Below, in pieces: positions 30,345-41,805 of a stretch of 64,000 nt of DNA. The translations under genes were made by a program, and so were the position numbers. Under the pieces are notes generated by a model. That model did not search any database. It worked only from the letters and a program-made list of their open reading frames with translations, and had not been told where the DNA came from. Positions within the stretch are counted from its first letter, which is position 1. Each line of letters opens with the position of its first letter. Source of the stretch: CAIKZY01 sp044374195 (lineage in GTDB: Bacteria; Actinomycetota; Actinomycetes; S36-B12); the NCBI GenBank assembly GCA_044374195.1, contig JBILOY010000002.1, forward strand, positions 62,001-126,000, read 5' to 3'.

Positions 30345-30395
30345 GATTCTTGTCCTTCGTTTGAAGCGGTCAGTTCAGATGGGGATGAGCTCGTG

Positions 30396-33863
<3,468 letters not shown>

Positions 33864-33978
33864 GATGGTCCTTCCGAGGCGCTTTTGGCTGGGCCGCGCC
33901 GCTCTCTCATGACCGTTAACCCGATATGTCAAATGACGTACCGGGTGAGAGGAGTTAGAAAGGGCAGCGCAAAGCGGC

Positions 33979-34008
33979 AGCATACCTGAGAAGGCAAGCC
34001 GCTGTCGA
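33979..34008 (-). promoter_or_regulatory. Probable promoter of rpoBC
   Basis: In the 428-base rplL-rpoB gap: TCGACA (34008-34003), 18-bp spacer, TATGCT (33984-33979) on the minus strand, giving a leader of about 110 bases. A perfect TTGACA (33932-33927) lies within that leader but lacks a recognisable -10. The rest of the gap up to the rplL terminator shows no gene. Confidence 0.5.
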
Positions 34009-34238
34009 CCCCGGCCCCGATTGTCCGAAATTCCTCGATTGCACCTTTTGCGATGGCTCCGACAGTGAAACCAGCGACCTGCGGGTGAATCCTCGAACTT
34101 CGGGTCGTGCACGCGGGGGAAAAACCAACTGCGCAGGAGGATGGTTACCCGAAAAGCCTTGGGAGTCAAGCACAAAGCACCGCGCTGTGACCAAAGTGAG
34201 ACCTAATCCAGTCCGAATGCCCCAATTCGGGCGCGCAA

Positions 34239-34265
34239 AAGGGCGCCCCCGCTGGGGACGCCCTT
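34239..34265 (-). terminator. Terminator after rplL
   Basis: Stem AAGGGCG(T)CCCC / GGGG(C)CGCCCTT with a 3-base loop and then TTTTGCGCG on the minus strand, 26 bases after the rplL stop. It partly separates rplJL from rpoBC. Confidence 0.75.
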
Positions 34266-34291
34266 CGCGGGCAGCCGAAGCTGCGAGAAAA

Positions 34292-34684
34292 CTACTTAAC
34301 GGTGACCTTGGCGCCAGCTGCTTCGAGCTGTGCCTTTGCCTTCTCGGCGGCCTCCTTGTTGACCTTCTCCAGAACAGCGGTGGGTGCTGCCTCCACGAGA
34401 TCCTTGGCCTCCTTGAGACCGAGGCTGGTGAGTGCGCGCACCTCCTTGATGACCGGAATCTTGTTGTCGCCGCCCGACTCGAGGATGACGTCGAACTCAT
34501 CCTGGTCGCCGCCGGCTGCGCCAGCGTCGCCGCCGCCTGCCGGTGCTGCTGCAACTGCCATGGCAACCGGTGCGGCTGCGGTGACGTCGAAGGTCTCTTC
34601 GAACATCTTCACGAACTCAGAGAGCTCGATGAGGGACATTTCCTTGAATGCGTCAAGCAGATCTGTGGTGCTGAGCTTCGCCAT
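34292..34684 (-). CDS. rplL: 50S ribosomal protein L7/L12
   Basis: 130 aa stalk protein: N-terminal dimerisation domain (STTDLLDAFKEMSLIELSEFVKMFEE), an Ala/Gly hinge, and the factor-binding C-terminal domain (FDVILESGGDNKIPVIKEVRALTSLGLKEAKDLVE). Recruits translation GTPases. 60 bases after rplJ. Confidence 0.99.
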   Translation of the reverse strand: MAKLSTTDLLDAFKEMSLIELSEFVKMFEETFDVTAAAPVAMAVAAAPAGGGDAGAAGGDQDEFDVILESGGDNKIPVIKEVRALTSLGLKEAKDLVEAAPTAVLEKVNKEAAEKAKAQLEAAGAKVTVK

Positions 34685-34744
34685 GATGGCGTCCTTTCGG
34701 TAAAGCCGGCCAAAAACCCGAGGGCGGCCGGATGGTGTTGGGCT

Positions 34745-35431
34745 CTAGCCCTCGGTGGTTTCCTCAGCGGCTGCTTCTGCAACTGCCTCGGTGGTTTCTA
34801 CGGCTGCTGCCTCATCGGCAACAACCTCGGCTGCTTCGACAACTGCCTCGTCGGCAACTGCTTCGGCGGGTGCGGCCTCGACCGGGGCGGCGGGTGCAGC
34901 AGCTGCTGCGCCCGGGTTCGCCTCGAGCTTGGTCTGCAGGGCGCCAAGTGCGCGGGCTGTCTTGGCAAGCGGTGCCGCGAACAGGGCTGCTGCCTGCGAC
35001 TGCTTTGCCTTCATGGCTCCGGCGAGCTTGGACAGGAGAACCTCGCGCGACTCAAGGTCGGCAAGCTTGTTGATGTCGGATGCACTCAGCGGCGCACCGT
35101 CCATGATGCCGCCCTTGATGACCAGGGCGGGATTCTCCTTTGCGAAGTTACGAATTGCCTTTGCGGCATCAACGGCATCGCCCTTAACGAAGGCGATAGC
35201 GCTGGGACCGGCAAGCAGGTCGTCGAGACCGGCAACGCCGGCTTCCTTCGCTGCGATCTTGGTCAAGGTGTTCTTGACGACCGCGTAGGTGACCGTGGTG
35301 CCGAGGTTACGACGCAGCGTCTTTAGCTGCGCGACGCTCAGTCCGCGGTACTCAGTGAGCACTGCCGCACTTGACGTGCGGAAGTGGTCGGCGAGCTCGG
35401 CGACAGTATTCGCCTTGTCAGGCCGTGCCAT
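34745..35431 (-). CDS. rplJ: 50S ribosomal protein L10 with acidic tail
   Basis: 228 aa from the ATG at 35431 (MARPDKANTVAELADHFRTS), preceded by AAAGGAG. Core: VLTEYRGLSVAQLKTLRRNL and VVKNTLTKIAAKEAG. The last 50 residues are a low-complexity Ala/Glu/Val tail beyond the usual L12-binding helix. L10 anchors the L7/L12 stalk and in bacteria represses its own mRNA by binding the leader. Confidence 0.98.
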   Translation of the reverse strand: MARPDKANTVAELADHFRTSSAAVLTEYRGLSVAQLKTLRRNLGTTVTYAVVKNTLTKIAAKEAGVAGLDDLLAGPSAIAFVKGDAVDAAKAIRNFAKENPALVIKGGIMDGAPLSASDINKLADLESREVLLSKLAGAMKAKQSQAAALFAAPLAKTARALGALQTKLEANPGAAAAAPAAPVEAAPAEAVADEAVVEAAEVVADEAAAVETTEAVAEAAAEETTEG

Positions 35432-35593
35432 GGGGCTCCTTTCATATGCCCCGACAAGCAAAACGCCCCGGCGCAGGCGCACGGGGCAACACCGCTTTCG
35501 CGGTCTTTCCAGTTCACCTACGCGGGCCGTCCGCCTGAGCGGAGCCTTCGACCCTTTCTTTCGAAAGGGCGACCAGCGGTCTTTGGTGGGATC
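35432..35593 (-). promoter_or_regulatory. L10 leader with terminator-like and SD-sequestering hairpins
   Basis: The leader carries two copies of AAAGACCGC (35584-35576 and 35508-35500), the second in a GACCGCGAAAGCGGT hairpin, as in known L10-binding leaders. Further on, GCCCCG (35487-35482) pairs with CGGGGC (35470-35465) and is followed by GTTTTG, a terminator-like stem. Next, GGGGC (35452-35448) pairs with GCCCC (35436-35432) and encloses the AAAGGAG ribosome-binding site. Because the CGGGGC elements are interchangeable, the two stems can exchange partners. Confidence 0.6.
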
Positions 35594-35623
35594 AGATTAG
35601 GGGGCCGATGGGCACGGCGGCAA
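35594..35623 (-). promoter_or_regulatory. Probable promoter of rplJL
   Basis: Minus strand TTGCCG (35623-35618), 18-bp spacer, TAATCT (35599-35594); transcription would start just before the L10 leader. Confidence 0.55.
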
Positions 35624-35644
35624 ATCCGTCCCCGGGCAAGCGAA

Positions 35645-35670
35645 GAGGGGGTGGCCGAAGCCACCCCCTC
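35645..35670 (-). terminator. Terminator after the Liv binding-protein gene
   Basis: Perfect 11-bp stem GAGGGGGTGGC / GCCACCCCCTC with a 4-base loop, about 40 bases after the stop at 35712. Confidence 0.75.
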
Positions 35671-35679
35671 CCCTGAAGT

Positions 35680-35725
35680 TTTCCCTTAAGGGAGCAACTA
35701 CGAGCTTTCCCTTACGGGAGCAACT
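35680..35725. repeat. 26-bp tandem duplication at the 3' end of the binding-protein gene
   Basis: TTTCCCTTAAGGGAGCAACT (35680-35699) and TTTCCCTTACGGGAGCAACT (35706-35725) differ by one base and have a period of 26. The second copy contains the last codons and stop of the 35712-36989 gene; the first lies just beyond the stop. Confidence 0.85.
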
Positions 35726-36989
35726 TCTTAGTCGGGCCAACCTGCTTGTACACGGCCTTCTTGGCGCCACCGGTCGGTGCACTGGTAGCCAGCATCACGT
35801 AGTCGGTGAGGCGACCGAGGGTTCCGGCCGAGTCGTACTGACCCATCCAGTAACCGGTGAGGCCCTGGTGAGAGGTCTTCGTGACGACCAGCGGAACCGC
35901 GGCCGCCGAGCGGAAGCTCGATGCCTTGGTCTGCAGGGCGTTCAGCAGGCCCTTGCGGGTGAGATCGGGGCCAGCGGCCTTGATCGCCTGTGAGAGCACG
36001 TATGCGGTGTTCACGCCGTAGTACGTGTAGAAGTTCCACGGGAGACCACTGGCCTCGACGAGGGTCTTCATCTGAGCTACGTACGGGTTACCGAGATCGG
36101 TGATCGGAGTCAGGAAACTGGGGGTGTACATCTTGTTCATCAGGGCCGGGGCCGCAGCACCGAGGATGCCCTTGATGATCGTGGGCTCGGAACCAACCGA
36201 GGTAACCATCCAGGTCGGCGCGAAGCCCACCTTGGCCGACGTGGCCAGGAGTGCTGCGGTGGCCTGGGTGATGCCGAAGAAGGTGACCAGCTGGCAGCCG
36301 GCCGTCTTCATCTTCACGACCTGCGAGGCGAAGCCCGCAGCGATGTTCGCAGCAGCGAACGAGGTGGTCGTCGTGAAGTCCATTCCGGCAGCCTTGAAGC
36401 CATTCGAGGCGTCAATGCCGAAGTCGCCGTCCTGGTACATGAAGCAGCGCTTGAGACCGCTCAGCGAGGAGGTGTTCTGGATGTAGTACGCCATTGCCTT
36501 GGCCTCAACGGCGTAGGACGGCAGGTACGGAATCGTGGTCGGGTACTTCTTCGCGTTGCCGAACTGCGAGGCGCCGGTATTGATGAAGACGTCCGGAACG
36601 TTGCGCGTGTTCAGGGTGTCAATCACAGTGGAGTGCTGATCGGTGCCGAAGGCGCCATACATCGCGAAGATCTTGTCGCTCAGCAACAGTGCGCTGGTCT
36701 GCGCCTGCGTGGTCGCCGGGTTGTACATGTCGTCCTTGGCGACGAACTTGATCTTGCGGCCATTGATGCCGCCGTTCTTGTTCACGTAGTCGAAGTACGC
36801 CTGGGCAGCCTGCGGGATGTACAGGTAACCCGCCGACGCCGGACCGGTCTGCGGCGAGGTCGAGCCGATAACGATCTGGGTCTTCGAGACACCGGGATCG
36901 GCGGCCTGCGAGGGAACTGCGAGGCCCACGGCTCCCACAGCGACGGCTGCGGTTGCGGCCAGCCCCTTGACGATCATTGACTTCTTCAC
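35712..36989 (-). CDS. Branched-chain amino acid-type ABC transporter substrate-binding protein
   Basis: 425 aa from the GTG at 36989 (AAGGAG upstream). Signal peptide VKKSMIVKGLAATAAVAVG..., cleavage expected after SQA near residue 29. The mature protein is a type-I periplasmic-binding fold of the LivK/Leu-Ile-Val family (QIVIGSTSPQTGPASAGY, YFDYVNKNGGINGRKIKFV). It ends the livG-livF-livH-livM cluster and has its own promoter candidate, fitting the usual higher expression of the binding protein. The ligand (amino acid, amide or urea) is not decidable here. Confidence 0.9.
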   Translation of the reverse strand: MKKSMIVKGLAATAAVAVGAVGLAVPSQAADPGVSKTQIVIGSTSPQTGPASAGYLYIPQAAQAYFDYVNKNGGINGRKIKFVAKDDMYNPATTQAQTSALLLSDKIFAMYGAFGTDQHSTVIDTLNTRNVPDVFINTGASQFGNAKKYPTTIPYLPSYAVEAKAMAYYIQNTSSLSGLKRCFMYQDGDFGIDASNGFKAAGMDFTTTTSFAAANIAAGFASQVVKMKTAGCQLVTFFGITQATAALLATSAKVGFAPTWMVTSVGSEPTIIKGILGAAAPALMNKMYTPSFLTPITDLGNPYVAQMKTLVEASGLPWNFYTYYGVNTAYVLSQAIKAAGPDLTRKGLLNALQTKASSFRSAAAVPLVVTKTSHQGLTGYWMGQYDSAGTLGRLTDYVMLATSAPTGGAKKAVYKQVGPTKKLLP

Positions 36990-37073
36990 GTGCACTCCTT
37001 GGCTTGGGAGCCGCACGCCACATTCATCCGGGATTTGCCCAGATGACCCCTGGCGTACGACTCAGATTCGTGA

Positions 37074-37103
37074 AGGCTAACTGTTCACAGGGCCTTCTGT
37101 CAC
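37074..37103 (-). promoter_or_regulatory. Probable promoter of the binding-protein gene
   Basis: Minus strand GTGACA (37103-37098), 18-bp spacer, TAGCCT (37079-37074) in the 121-base gap after the LivM-like gene. Confidence 0.5.
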
Positions 37104-37110
37104 CACTTTG

Positions 37111-38496
37111 CTACCGACGAGTAGCAACTTTGCGCCAGCCGGCGCCAAGCAATCCCATGACCCCGCCAGGGGCAATAAGCACGACCAACACGAGGAGGAG
37201 TCCGTAGGCCAGGCTGGGCAGGCTATTGGTGACCTGCTCACTCCAGCCCCGCTCACCTGCCAGATTCGATACCGCCGCAGGCAGGCCCACGAGCAGCACG
37301 GCGCCGATCACCGCGCCGAGGAGTGAGCCTCGGCCGCCCAGCACTACGCCCACGAGCAGGGAGAGTGACAGGGCAACGCCATAGGCGCCAGGGCCCACGT
37401 AGGTCAGGATCTGGGCGAAGACGGCACCAGCCAGCGCTGCGAACAAACTGCTGACCACGAAGGCTGAAACCTTCGAGGCCGCTGGCGAGATGCCCGAGAG
37501 TGCCGCGGCGATCGGATCATCACGGACGGCCTTCCAGACGCGGCCTTGCCGTCCGCGCACCAGGTTCAGCGCGATGAAGCCGGCGATGCAGGCCACGGCG
37601 ATCGACACCGAGGCCTGCCACTGCTCGAGCACGAAACCGACATCGGTGACAGTGCCCGAGGGAGTCGAGGAGATCGCGGAAGGAGACGGAAGCGGGGCGG
37701 TCTCACCGGTGGCAGTTGACCCTGCGCCCGTGACGTCATCAACAGTCAGCATGTCGTCGGGCGCGGTTGTTCCGGTGACGTCATCAACGGTGAGCATGTC
37801 TTCCGATGAAGCAGAACCCGTCACATCATCGCCAGTGAGCATGTCTTCCGCTGCGCCCGCACCGGTGACGTCGTCGACCGTGAGCATGTCCTCGGAGCCG
37901 GCGGCATCCGAGGGTGACGAGGTTCCGCCCGAGAGCGCCGCTTCCAGGGCCGCAGCATCACTCTCAGCGGCCGCATCGACCTCAGCTGCGCTCTCAGCCG
38001 CGTAGCCACCCTCGGGATATGGAACCGTGATCATCAGGCCCTGGCTTCCGCCGAGCAGGCCGGGGAATCGTGCGGCAATGGACGGCAGGCCGACGGCGAT
38101 GCCAAGCGTGAGGCCAGCGAGATACGGGCCTCGCAATCGTGCGGCAAGCAGACCGATGATCAAGCCGGCGATCACTCCCCCGAGACCGGCGAAGATCACC
38201 GAGTACACGGCATTCCACTGCATGCCAAGGATCGGAACCGTCTGCCAGTTGAGACTGGTCACAGCGAAGACGTAACCGCCCACGGCCATCAATGCACCGT
38301 TGCCGAGCGACACCTGGCCAGAGAGGCCGACCAGGATCACCATTCCGAACATTGCCGTGGCGTACATCGCCGCGAGTGCGAGGTAGTAGCTCACTAGCGG
38401 TTCGACCATGAAGTTCAGACGTGACAGGACGAACCAGATCACGATGAACAGCGGGGCGTGAACGAGCAGGCGGGAATTTCGCAGCCAAGTAGGCAT
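37111..38496 (-). CDS. LivM-like ABC permease with repeat-bearing extracytoplasmic insertion
   Basis: 461 aa from the ATG at 38496. The permease parts are typical of LivM: SGQVSLGNGALMAVGGYVFA, RLRGPYLAGLTLGIAVGLPS, and after the insertion RGRQGRVWKAVRDDPIAAAL and LGGRGSLLGAVIGAVLLVGLP. Between residues about 160 and 285, in a loop that should face outside, lies an acidic insertion that includes four 15-residue repeats (EDMLTVDDVTG plus a 4-residue spacer). LivM loops here are normally short. The 5' end follows the livH-like stop by two bases (TAGTGATG). The frame is intact through the repeats. Confidence 0.9.
   Translation of the reverse strand: MPTWLRNSRLLVHAPLFIVIWFVLSRLNFMVEPLVSYYLALAAMYATAMFGMVILVGLSGQVSLGNGALMAVGGYVFAVTSLNWQTVPILGMQWNAVYSVIFAGLGGVIAGLIIGLLAARLRGPYLAGLTLGIAVGLPSIAARFPGLLGGSQGLMITVPYPEGGYAAESAAEVDAAAESDAAALEAALSGGTSSPSDAAGSEDMLTVDDVTGAGAAEDMLTGDDVTGSASSEDMLTVDDVTGTTAPDDMLTVDDVTGAGSTATGETAPLPSPSAISSTPSGTVTDVGFVLEQWQASVSIAVACIAGFIALNLVRGRQGRVWKAVRDDPIAAALSGISPAASKVSAFVVSSLFAALAGAVFAQILTYVGPGAYGVALSLSLLVGVVLGGRGSLLGAVIGAVLLVGLPAAVSNLAGERGWSEQVTNSLPSLAYGLLLVLVVLIAPGGVMGLLGAGWRKVATRR
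37727..37906 (-). repeat. Four 45-bp tandem repeats inside the LivM-like gene
   Basis: Units start at 37727, 37772, 37817 and 37862, exactly 45 bp apart, each containing the core GTGACGTCATCAAC-like segment followed by AGCATGTC. They encode DDMLTVDDVTG, EDMLTVDDVTG, EDMLTGDDVTG and EDMLTVDDVTG. Units differ at several third positions but keep the amino acids, so they are not very recent duplicates and appear to be under selection. Confidence 0.95.
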
Positions 38497-38498
38497 CA

Positions 38499-39377
38499 CT
38501 ACACCGCCCTCGACTTACCGCGACCGAAAACGCCGCCAGGGCGCACGACCAAGGTGATGGCCAGCAGGATCAGCACGATGATCGGTGCATCGCCGGCCTC
38601 TCCATAACCCGTGACGAGAGCAAGCACCAAGCCTGTGCCAATGCCGAATGCCACGGCACCGATAAGACTGTCGAGTCCGCCGACCACTGCAGCGGTGAAG
38701 GCGAAGATCAGCAGGATGTCGAAGCTGTTCGGCGACAGGCTTGCCGTAGGTGCAACAAGCACGCCGGCCACTGCTCCCACGACACCTGCCAGTGCCCAGC
38801 CGAATGCCAGCATGCGATTGACACGGATACCCGACAACTTTGCGACCTCGGGATTGAAGGCCGAGGCACGCATGGAAAGTCCGAGTGATGTGCGAGTAAA
38901 CAGCAGCGTGAGTGCAACGACTAGCACTGCCGTAACTGCGTAGACGAGCACGTCGTACCAGGAGATCGGCCAGATGCGCCCGGCGATCTCAAGGCCGTTG
39001 TTCGCGACCGGTGGCGGGAAGGACCGCGGCTCACCGCCCCAGATCATGGATGCGAGCGCCTGCAAGGAGATCAGTACACCGAAGGTCGCAATGATCGACC
39101 CCGACGTATCAAGACGCTGCACCGGCCGAAGTACGAGCGCGTAGACGATCAAGCCGAGGATGCCTCCGCCTATCAGGCCGGCTAGCAATGCGAGGAACCA
39201 CGAGCCGGTCGCCTGCTGCACAGCCAATGCGATGAATGTCGTGAACATCGCCTGGCCGACCTGAGCGAAGTTCACGATTCGAGTCGAGCGCCAGACAAGA
39301 ACAAGGGCGAGGGCGAACAGCGCGATGACCGCACCGCTAGAGAAGCCACCAAGGAGGTAGTCGATGAATGTCGTCAT
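38499..39377 (-). CDS. LivH-like ABC permease
   Basis: 292 aa membrane protein: TFIDYLLGGFSSGAVIALFALALVLVW at the N-terminus (the usual LivH start), VNFAQVGQAMFTTF, and GALDSLIGA-like VVGGLDSLIGAVAFGIGTGL near the C-terminus. About eight hydrophobic segments. Forms the translocation pore with the LivM-like subunit; eight bases after the LivF-like gene. Confidence 0.93.
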   Translation of the reverse strand: MTTFIDYLLGGFSSGAVIALFALALVLVWRSTRIVNFAQVGQAMFTTFIALAVQQATGSWFLALLAGLIGGGILGLIVYALVLRPVQRLDTSGSIIATFGVLISLQALASMIWGGEPRSFPPPVANNGLEIAGRIWPISWYDVLVYAVTAVLVVALTLLFTRTSLGLSMRASAFNPEVAKLSGIRVNRMLAFGWALAGVVGAVAGVLVAPTASLSPNSFDILLIFAFTAAVVGGLDSLIGAVAFGIGTGLVLALVTGYGEAGDAPIIVLILLAITLVVRPGGVFGRGKSRAV

Positions 39378-39385
39378 GTCAGCGC

Positions 39386-40090
39386 CTACGACCCGAGGTA
39401 CGCATTGCGTAGTTCGTCATCGGCCGCGATCTCTTCCGCTGTGCCAACCCGAACTACCGTGCCGAGGTTCATGATGATGCCGGTCGTGGCCACGCGAAGC
39501 GCTGTCACTGCGTTCTGCTCCACCAGCAGAACTGCGAGGTTCTTCTCGCGCGCCAACTGATTCACCAATTGCAGGATCTGCGTAACGATCAGCGGTGCGA
39601 GGCCGAGTGACGGCTCATCAAGAAGTAGGCAGGTGGGATCGCACATCAGTGCGCGACCGATCGCCAGTTGCTGACGCTCACCGCCACTGAGGGTGTCGGA
39701 ACGCATGCGCCGACGCTCGGCCAGCACGGGAAACATGTCATAGATCTCGGCCGAGGTTGCCTTGCGCTCCGCGCTCGGACGCCAGAGTCCGCCCAGATGC
39801 AGGTTCTCCTCGACAGTGAGTTCGGGGATCGTCGAACGCCCTTCAGGAATCAACGCCATGCCGGAGCGCACGATGTCCTCGGGCGCGCGGCCGGTGACCC
39901 GAACACCATCGAGTTCTGCCGAGCCGGACTGTGGCTTCACCAATCCCGCGAGAGTGCGCATCAAGGTGGACTTGCCTGCGCCATTGGCGCCGATCACCGC
40001 GGTGACCTCGCCACGCGGCACGACGAGGCTCACGCTGTCGAGTGCCTGAACTGCGCCGAAGCTCACGCTCAGTTGCTTAACCTCAAGCAT
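39386..40090 (-). CDS. LivF-like ABC transporter ATP-binding protein
   Basis: 234 aa: Walker A GANGAGKST, LivF-type GMALIPEGRSTIPELTVEENL, signature LSGGERQQLAIGRAL and Walker B LLLDEPSLGLAP are all intact. Together with the LivG-like subunit it would form the ATPase pair. Its start overlaps the stop of the LivG-like gene by one base. Confidence 0.95.
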   Translation of the reverse strand: MLEVKQLSVSFGAVQALDSVSLVVPRGEVTAVIGANGAGKSTLMRTLAGLVKPQSGSAELDGVRVTGRAPEDIVRSGMALIPEGRSTIPELTVEENLHLGGLWRPSAERKATSAEIYDMFPVLAERRRMRSDTLSGGERQQLAIGRALMCDPTCLLLDEPSLGLAPLIVTQILQLVNQLAREKNLAVLLVEQNAVTALRVATTGIIMNLGTVVRVGTAEEIAADDELRNAYLGS

Positions 40091-40872
40091 CAGACGGCCT
40101 CCTCGTGTCCGAGGTATGCCTCGAGAACCGCGGGGTTGTTGCGGATCTCCGCGGGCGTGCCGGAGGCGATGACCTTGCCGGCATCGAGTACCCAGATCAG
40201 GTCGCAGACGTTCATGACGAGATCCATGTGGTGCTCGACGAGCAGCACAGTGCGCTGCGGTGTCCAGCTGCGGATGAGTGCACCGAGCTCGGCGATGTCT
40301 CCGACGCTGACGCCGCCGGCGGGCTCGTCGAGGAGAACAATTGAGGGGTCACTCACCAGCGCACGAGCAAGCGCCACTCTCTTCTGAACCGGATACGGAA
40401 GCTCAGCGGGAAGTCGATCGCGGGCATCGGCAACGCCGAGTTCGTCCATCACTGCAAGTGCTCGTTCGCGAAGCCGTGAAGTGCGCGAATCTGCCCACGG
40501 CATCGCGAGCCCATCGGCGATGATGCCAGTGCGAATCGAGGACGAACCGCCGAGCATGACGTTGTCGAGCGCGGACAGCGATGCGAACAGCCCGACACCC
40601 TGCAAGGTTCGCGAAACGCCGAGCTTGGTGAGCCGCTGAGGACGAATGCGGCGCTGCAGGGCACCGTTGATGGTCACGGTGCCGGAGTCGGCGGAGAGGA
40701 AACCCGAGAGCACATTGAACACTGTGGTCTTGCCGGCGCCGTTCGGGCCAATAAGACCTGTGACAGCACCCTTGGGCACGTCGATGCTCACCGAGTCGAG
40801 AATCTGCAGCCCGGAGAGTCGAATGGAGATGTCACGAAGTGAGATCGCCGAATCTCCCGGCACCCCACTCAT
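40090..40872 (-). CDS. LivG-like ABC transporter ATP-binding protein with altered signature motif
   Basis: 260 aa from the ATG at 40872. Walker A GPNGAGKTT, Walker B IVLLDEPAGG and the H-loop (VLLVEHHMDLVM) are present. The ABC signature, normally L-x-Y-G-Q-Q-R-R in LivG, reads LPYPVQKRV: the glycine that contacts ATP is Pro and the following Gln is Val. One of the two composite ATP sites may therefore be inactive. First gene of the liv-type operon; upstream lies the rplA terminator. I saw no clear promoter in the gap. Confidence 0.93.
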   Translation of the reverse strand: MSGVPGDSAISLRDISIRLSGLQILDSVSIDVPKGAVTGLIGPNGAGKTTVFNVLSGFLSADSGTVTINGALQRRIRPQRLTKLGVSRTLQGVGLFASLSALDNVMLGGSSSIRTGIIADGLAMPWADSRTSRLRERALAVMDELGVADARDRLPAELPYPVQKRVALARALVSDPSIVLLDEPAGGVSVGDIAELGALIRSWTPQRTVLLVEHHMDLVMNVCDLIWVLDAGKVIASGTPAEIRNNPAVLEAYLGHEEAV

Positions 40873-40971
40873 GCGACTCCGTCCCTCACCCGAAAATCCA
40901 CCCTGCCCTTTTGGCGGTCCTTCAGTCTGTCGCGAGCACAGGGGTCGGTCAATCATTTCGGGACAAAACGA

Positions 40972-41000
40972 AGGAGGGGCAGCCATCGGCTGCCCCTCCT
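40972..41000 (-). terminator. Terminator after rplA
   Basis: Perfect 13-bp stem AGGAGGGGCAGCC / GGCTGCCCCTCCT with a 3-base loop, 17 bases after the rplA stop, followed by TTCGTTTTG on the minus strand. Confidence 0.85.
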
Positions 41001-41017
41001 CGATACGTGCGTGACGA

Positions 41018-41731
41018 CTAGATGTCGTCCTCAACGGTGAGGTTCTTAACGCGGTTGGAGTCAACCTGCACGCCCGGACCCATGGTCGAGGAGAAGGTTG
41101 CCTTCTTGATGTAGCGACCCTTGGCTGCGGACGGCTTCAGGCGCAGGACCTCATCGAGGGCAGCCGCGTAATTCTCGACGAGCTGGGTCTCGGTGAACGA
41201 GGCCTTGCCAATCGGGAACTGCAGGTTGGAGTGCTTGTCGGCACGGAACTCGATCTTGCCGCCCTTGATGTCATCGACTGCCTTCGCGACATCCATGGTG
41301 ACGGTGCCGGTCTTCGGGTTCGGCATCAGGCCACGGGGACCGAGCACCTTGCCCAGGGTTCCGACCTTGCCCATGAGATCGGGCGTGCAGACGGCGGCGT
41401 CGAAATCAGTCCAGCCTCCGCGCACCTTCTCGATGAGATCGTCGGAACCGACAAAGTCGGCCCCTGCTGCGCGTGCTTCATCAGCCTTCTCGCCGTTGGC
41501 GAAGACCAGGACCCGGGCGGTCTTGCCGGTGCCGTGCGGAAGGTTGACGGTGCCACGCACCATCTGGTCAGCCTTGCGGGGATCAATGCCCAAACGCATG
41601 GAGACCTCAACGGTCGGATCGAACTTGCTTGCGACGCCGGCCTTGACGAGACGAACGGCCGAGAGCGGTGAGTACAGCTCATCGGGGTTGATCATCTCAG
41701 CGGCGGCGCGGTATGCCTTGCTGCGCTTCAT
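41018..41731 (-). CDS. rplA: 50S ribosomal protein L1
   Basis: 237 aa: KRSKAYRAAAEMI, VNLPHGTGKTARVLVFANGEKA, and GPRGLMPNPKTGTVT. Forms the mobile L1 stalk that moves E-site tRNA; in many bacteria it also represses rplKA translation. 74 bases after rplK. Confidence 0.98.
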   Translation of the reverse strand: MKRSKAYRAAAEMINPDELYSPLSAVRLVKAGVASKFDPTVEVSMRLGIDPRKADQMVRGTVNLPHGTGKTARVLVFANGEKADEARAAGADFVGSDDLIEKVRGGWTDFDAAVCTPDLMGKVGTLGKVLGPRGLMPNPKTGTVTMDVAKAVDDIKGGKIEFRADKHSNLQFPIGKASFTETQLVENYAAALDEVLRLKPSAAKGRYIKKATFSSTMGPGVQVDSNRVKNLTVEDDI

Positions 41732-41805
41732 ATTCTGCTCCTTCGCAGTGTGTGGTTAGTGAGCCGCGCAGGCTCTCCCACGTGAATCGGATTTTGGAGT
41801 TTCCG

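Noticed and set aside
33927..33932. Perfect TTGACA before rpoB, and a second one at 19725-19730 before rpsJ, as promoters
   Set aside because: Neither has a TAnnnT-like -10 at 16-19 bp; kept only as weak notes in the neighbouring entries.
33864..34175. N-terminal extension of rpoB by 104 codons
   Set aside because: The frame is open, but the residues do not resemble RpoB; the TTG at 33863 has a good ribosome-binding site and gives the family N-terminus, and promoter boxes lie inside the extension.
37727..37906. Possible CRISPR array
   Set aside because: The 45-bp units are contiguous with no unique spacers of CRISPR type, remain in the LivM reading frame and preserve the protein repeat.
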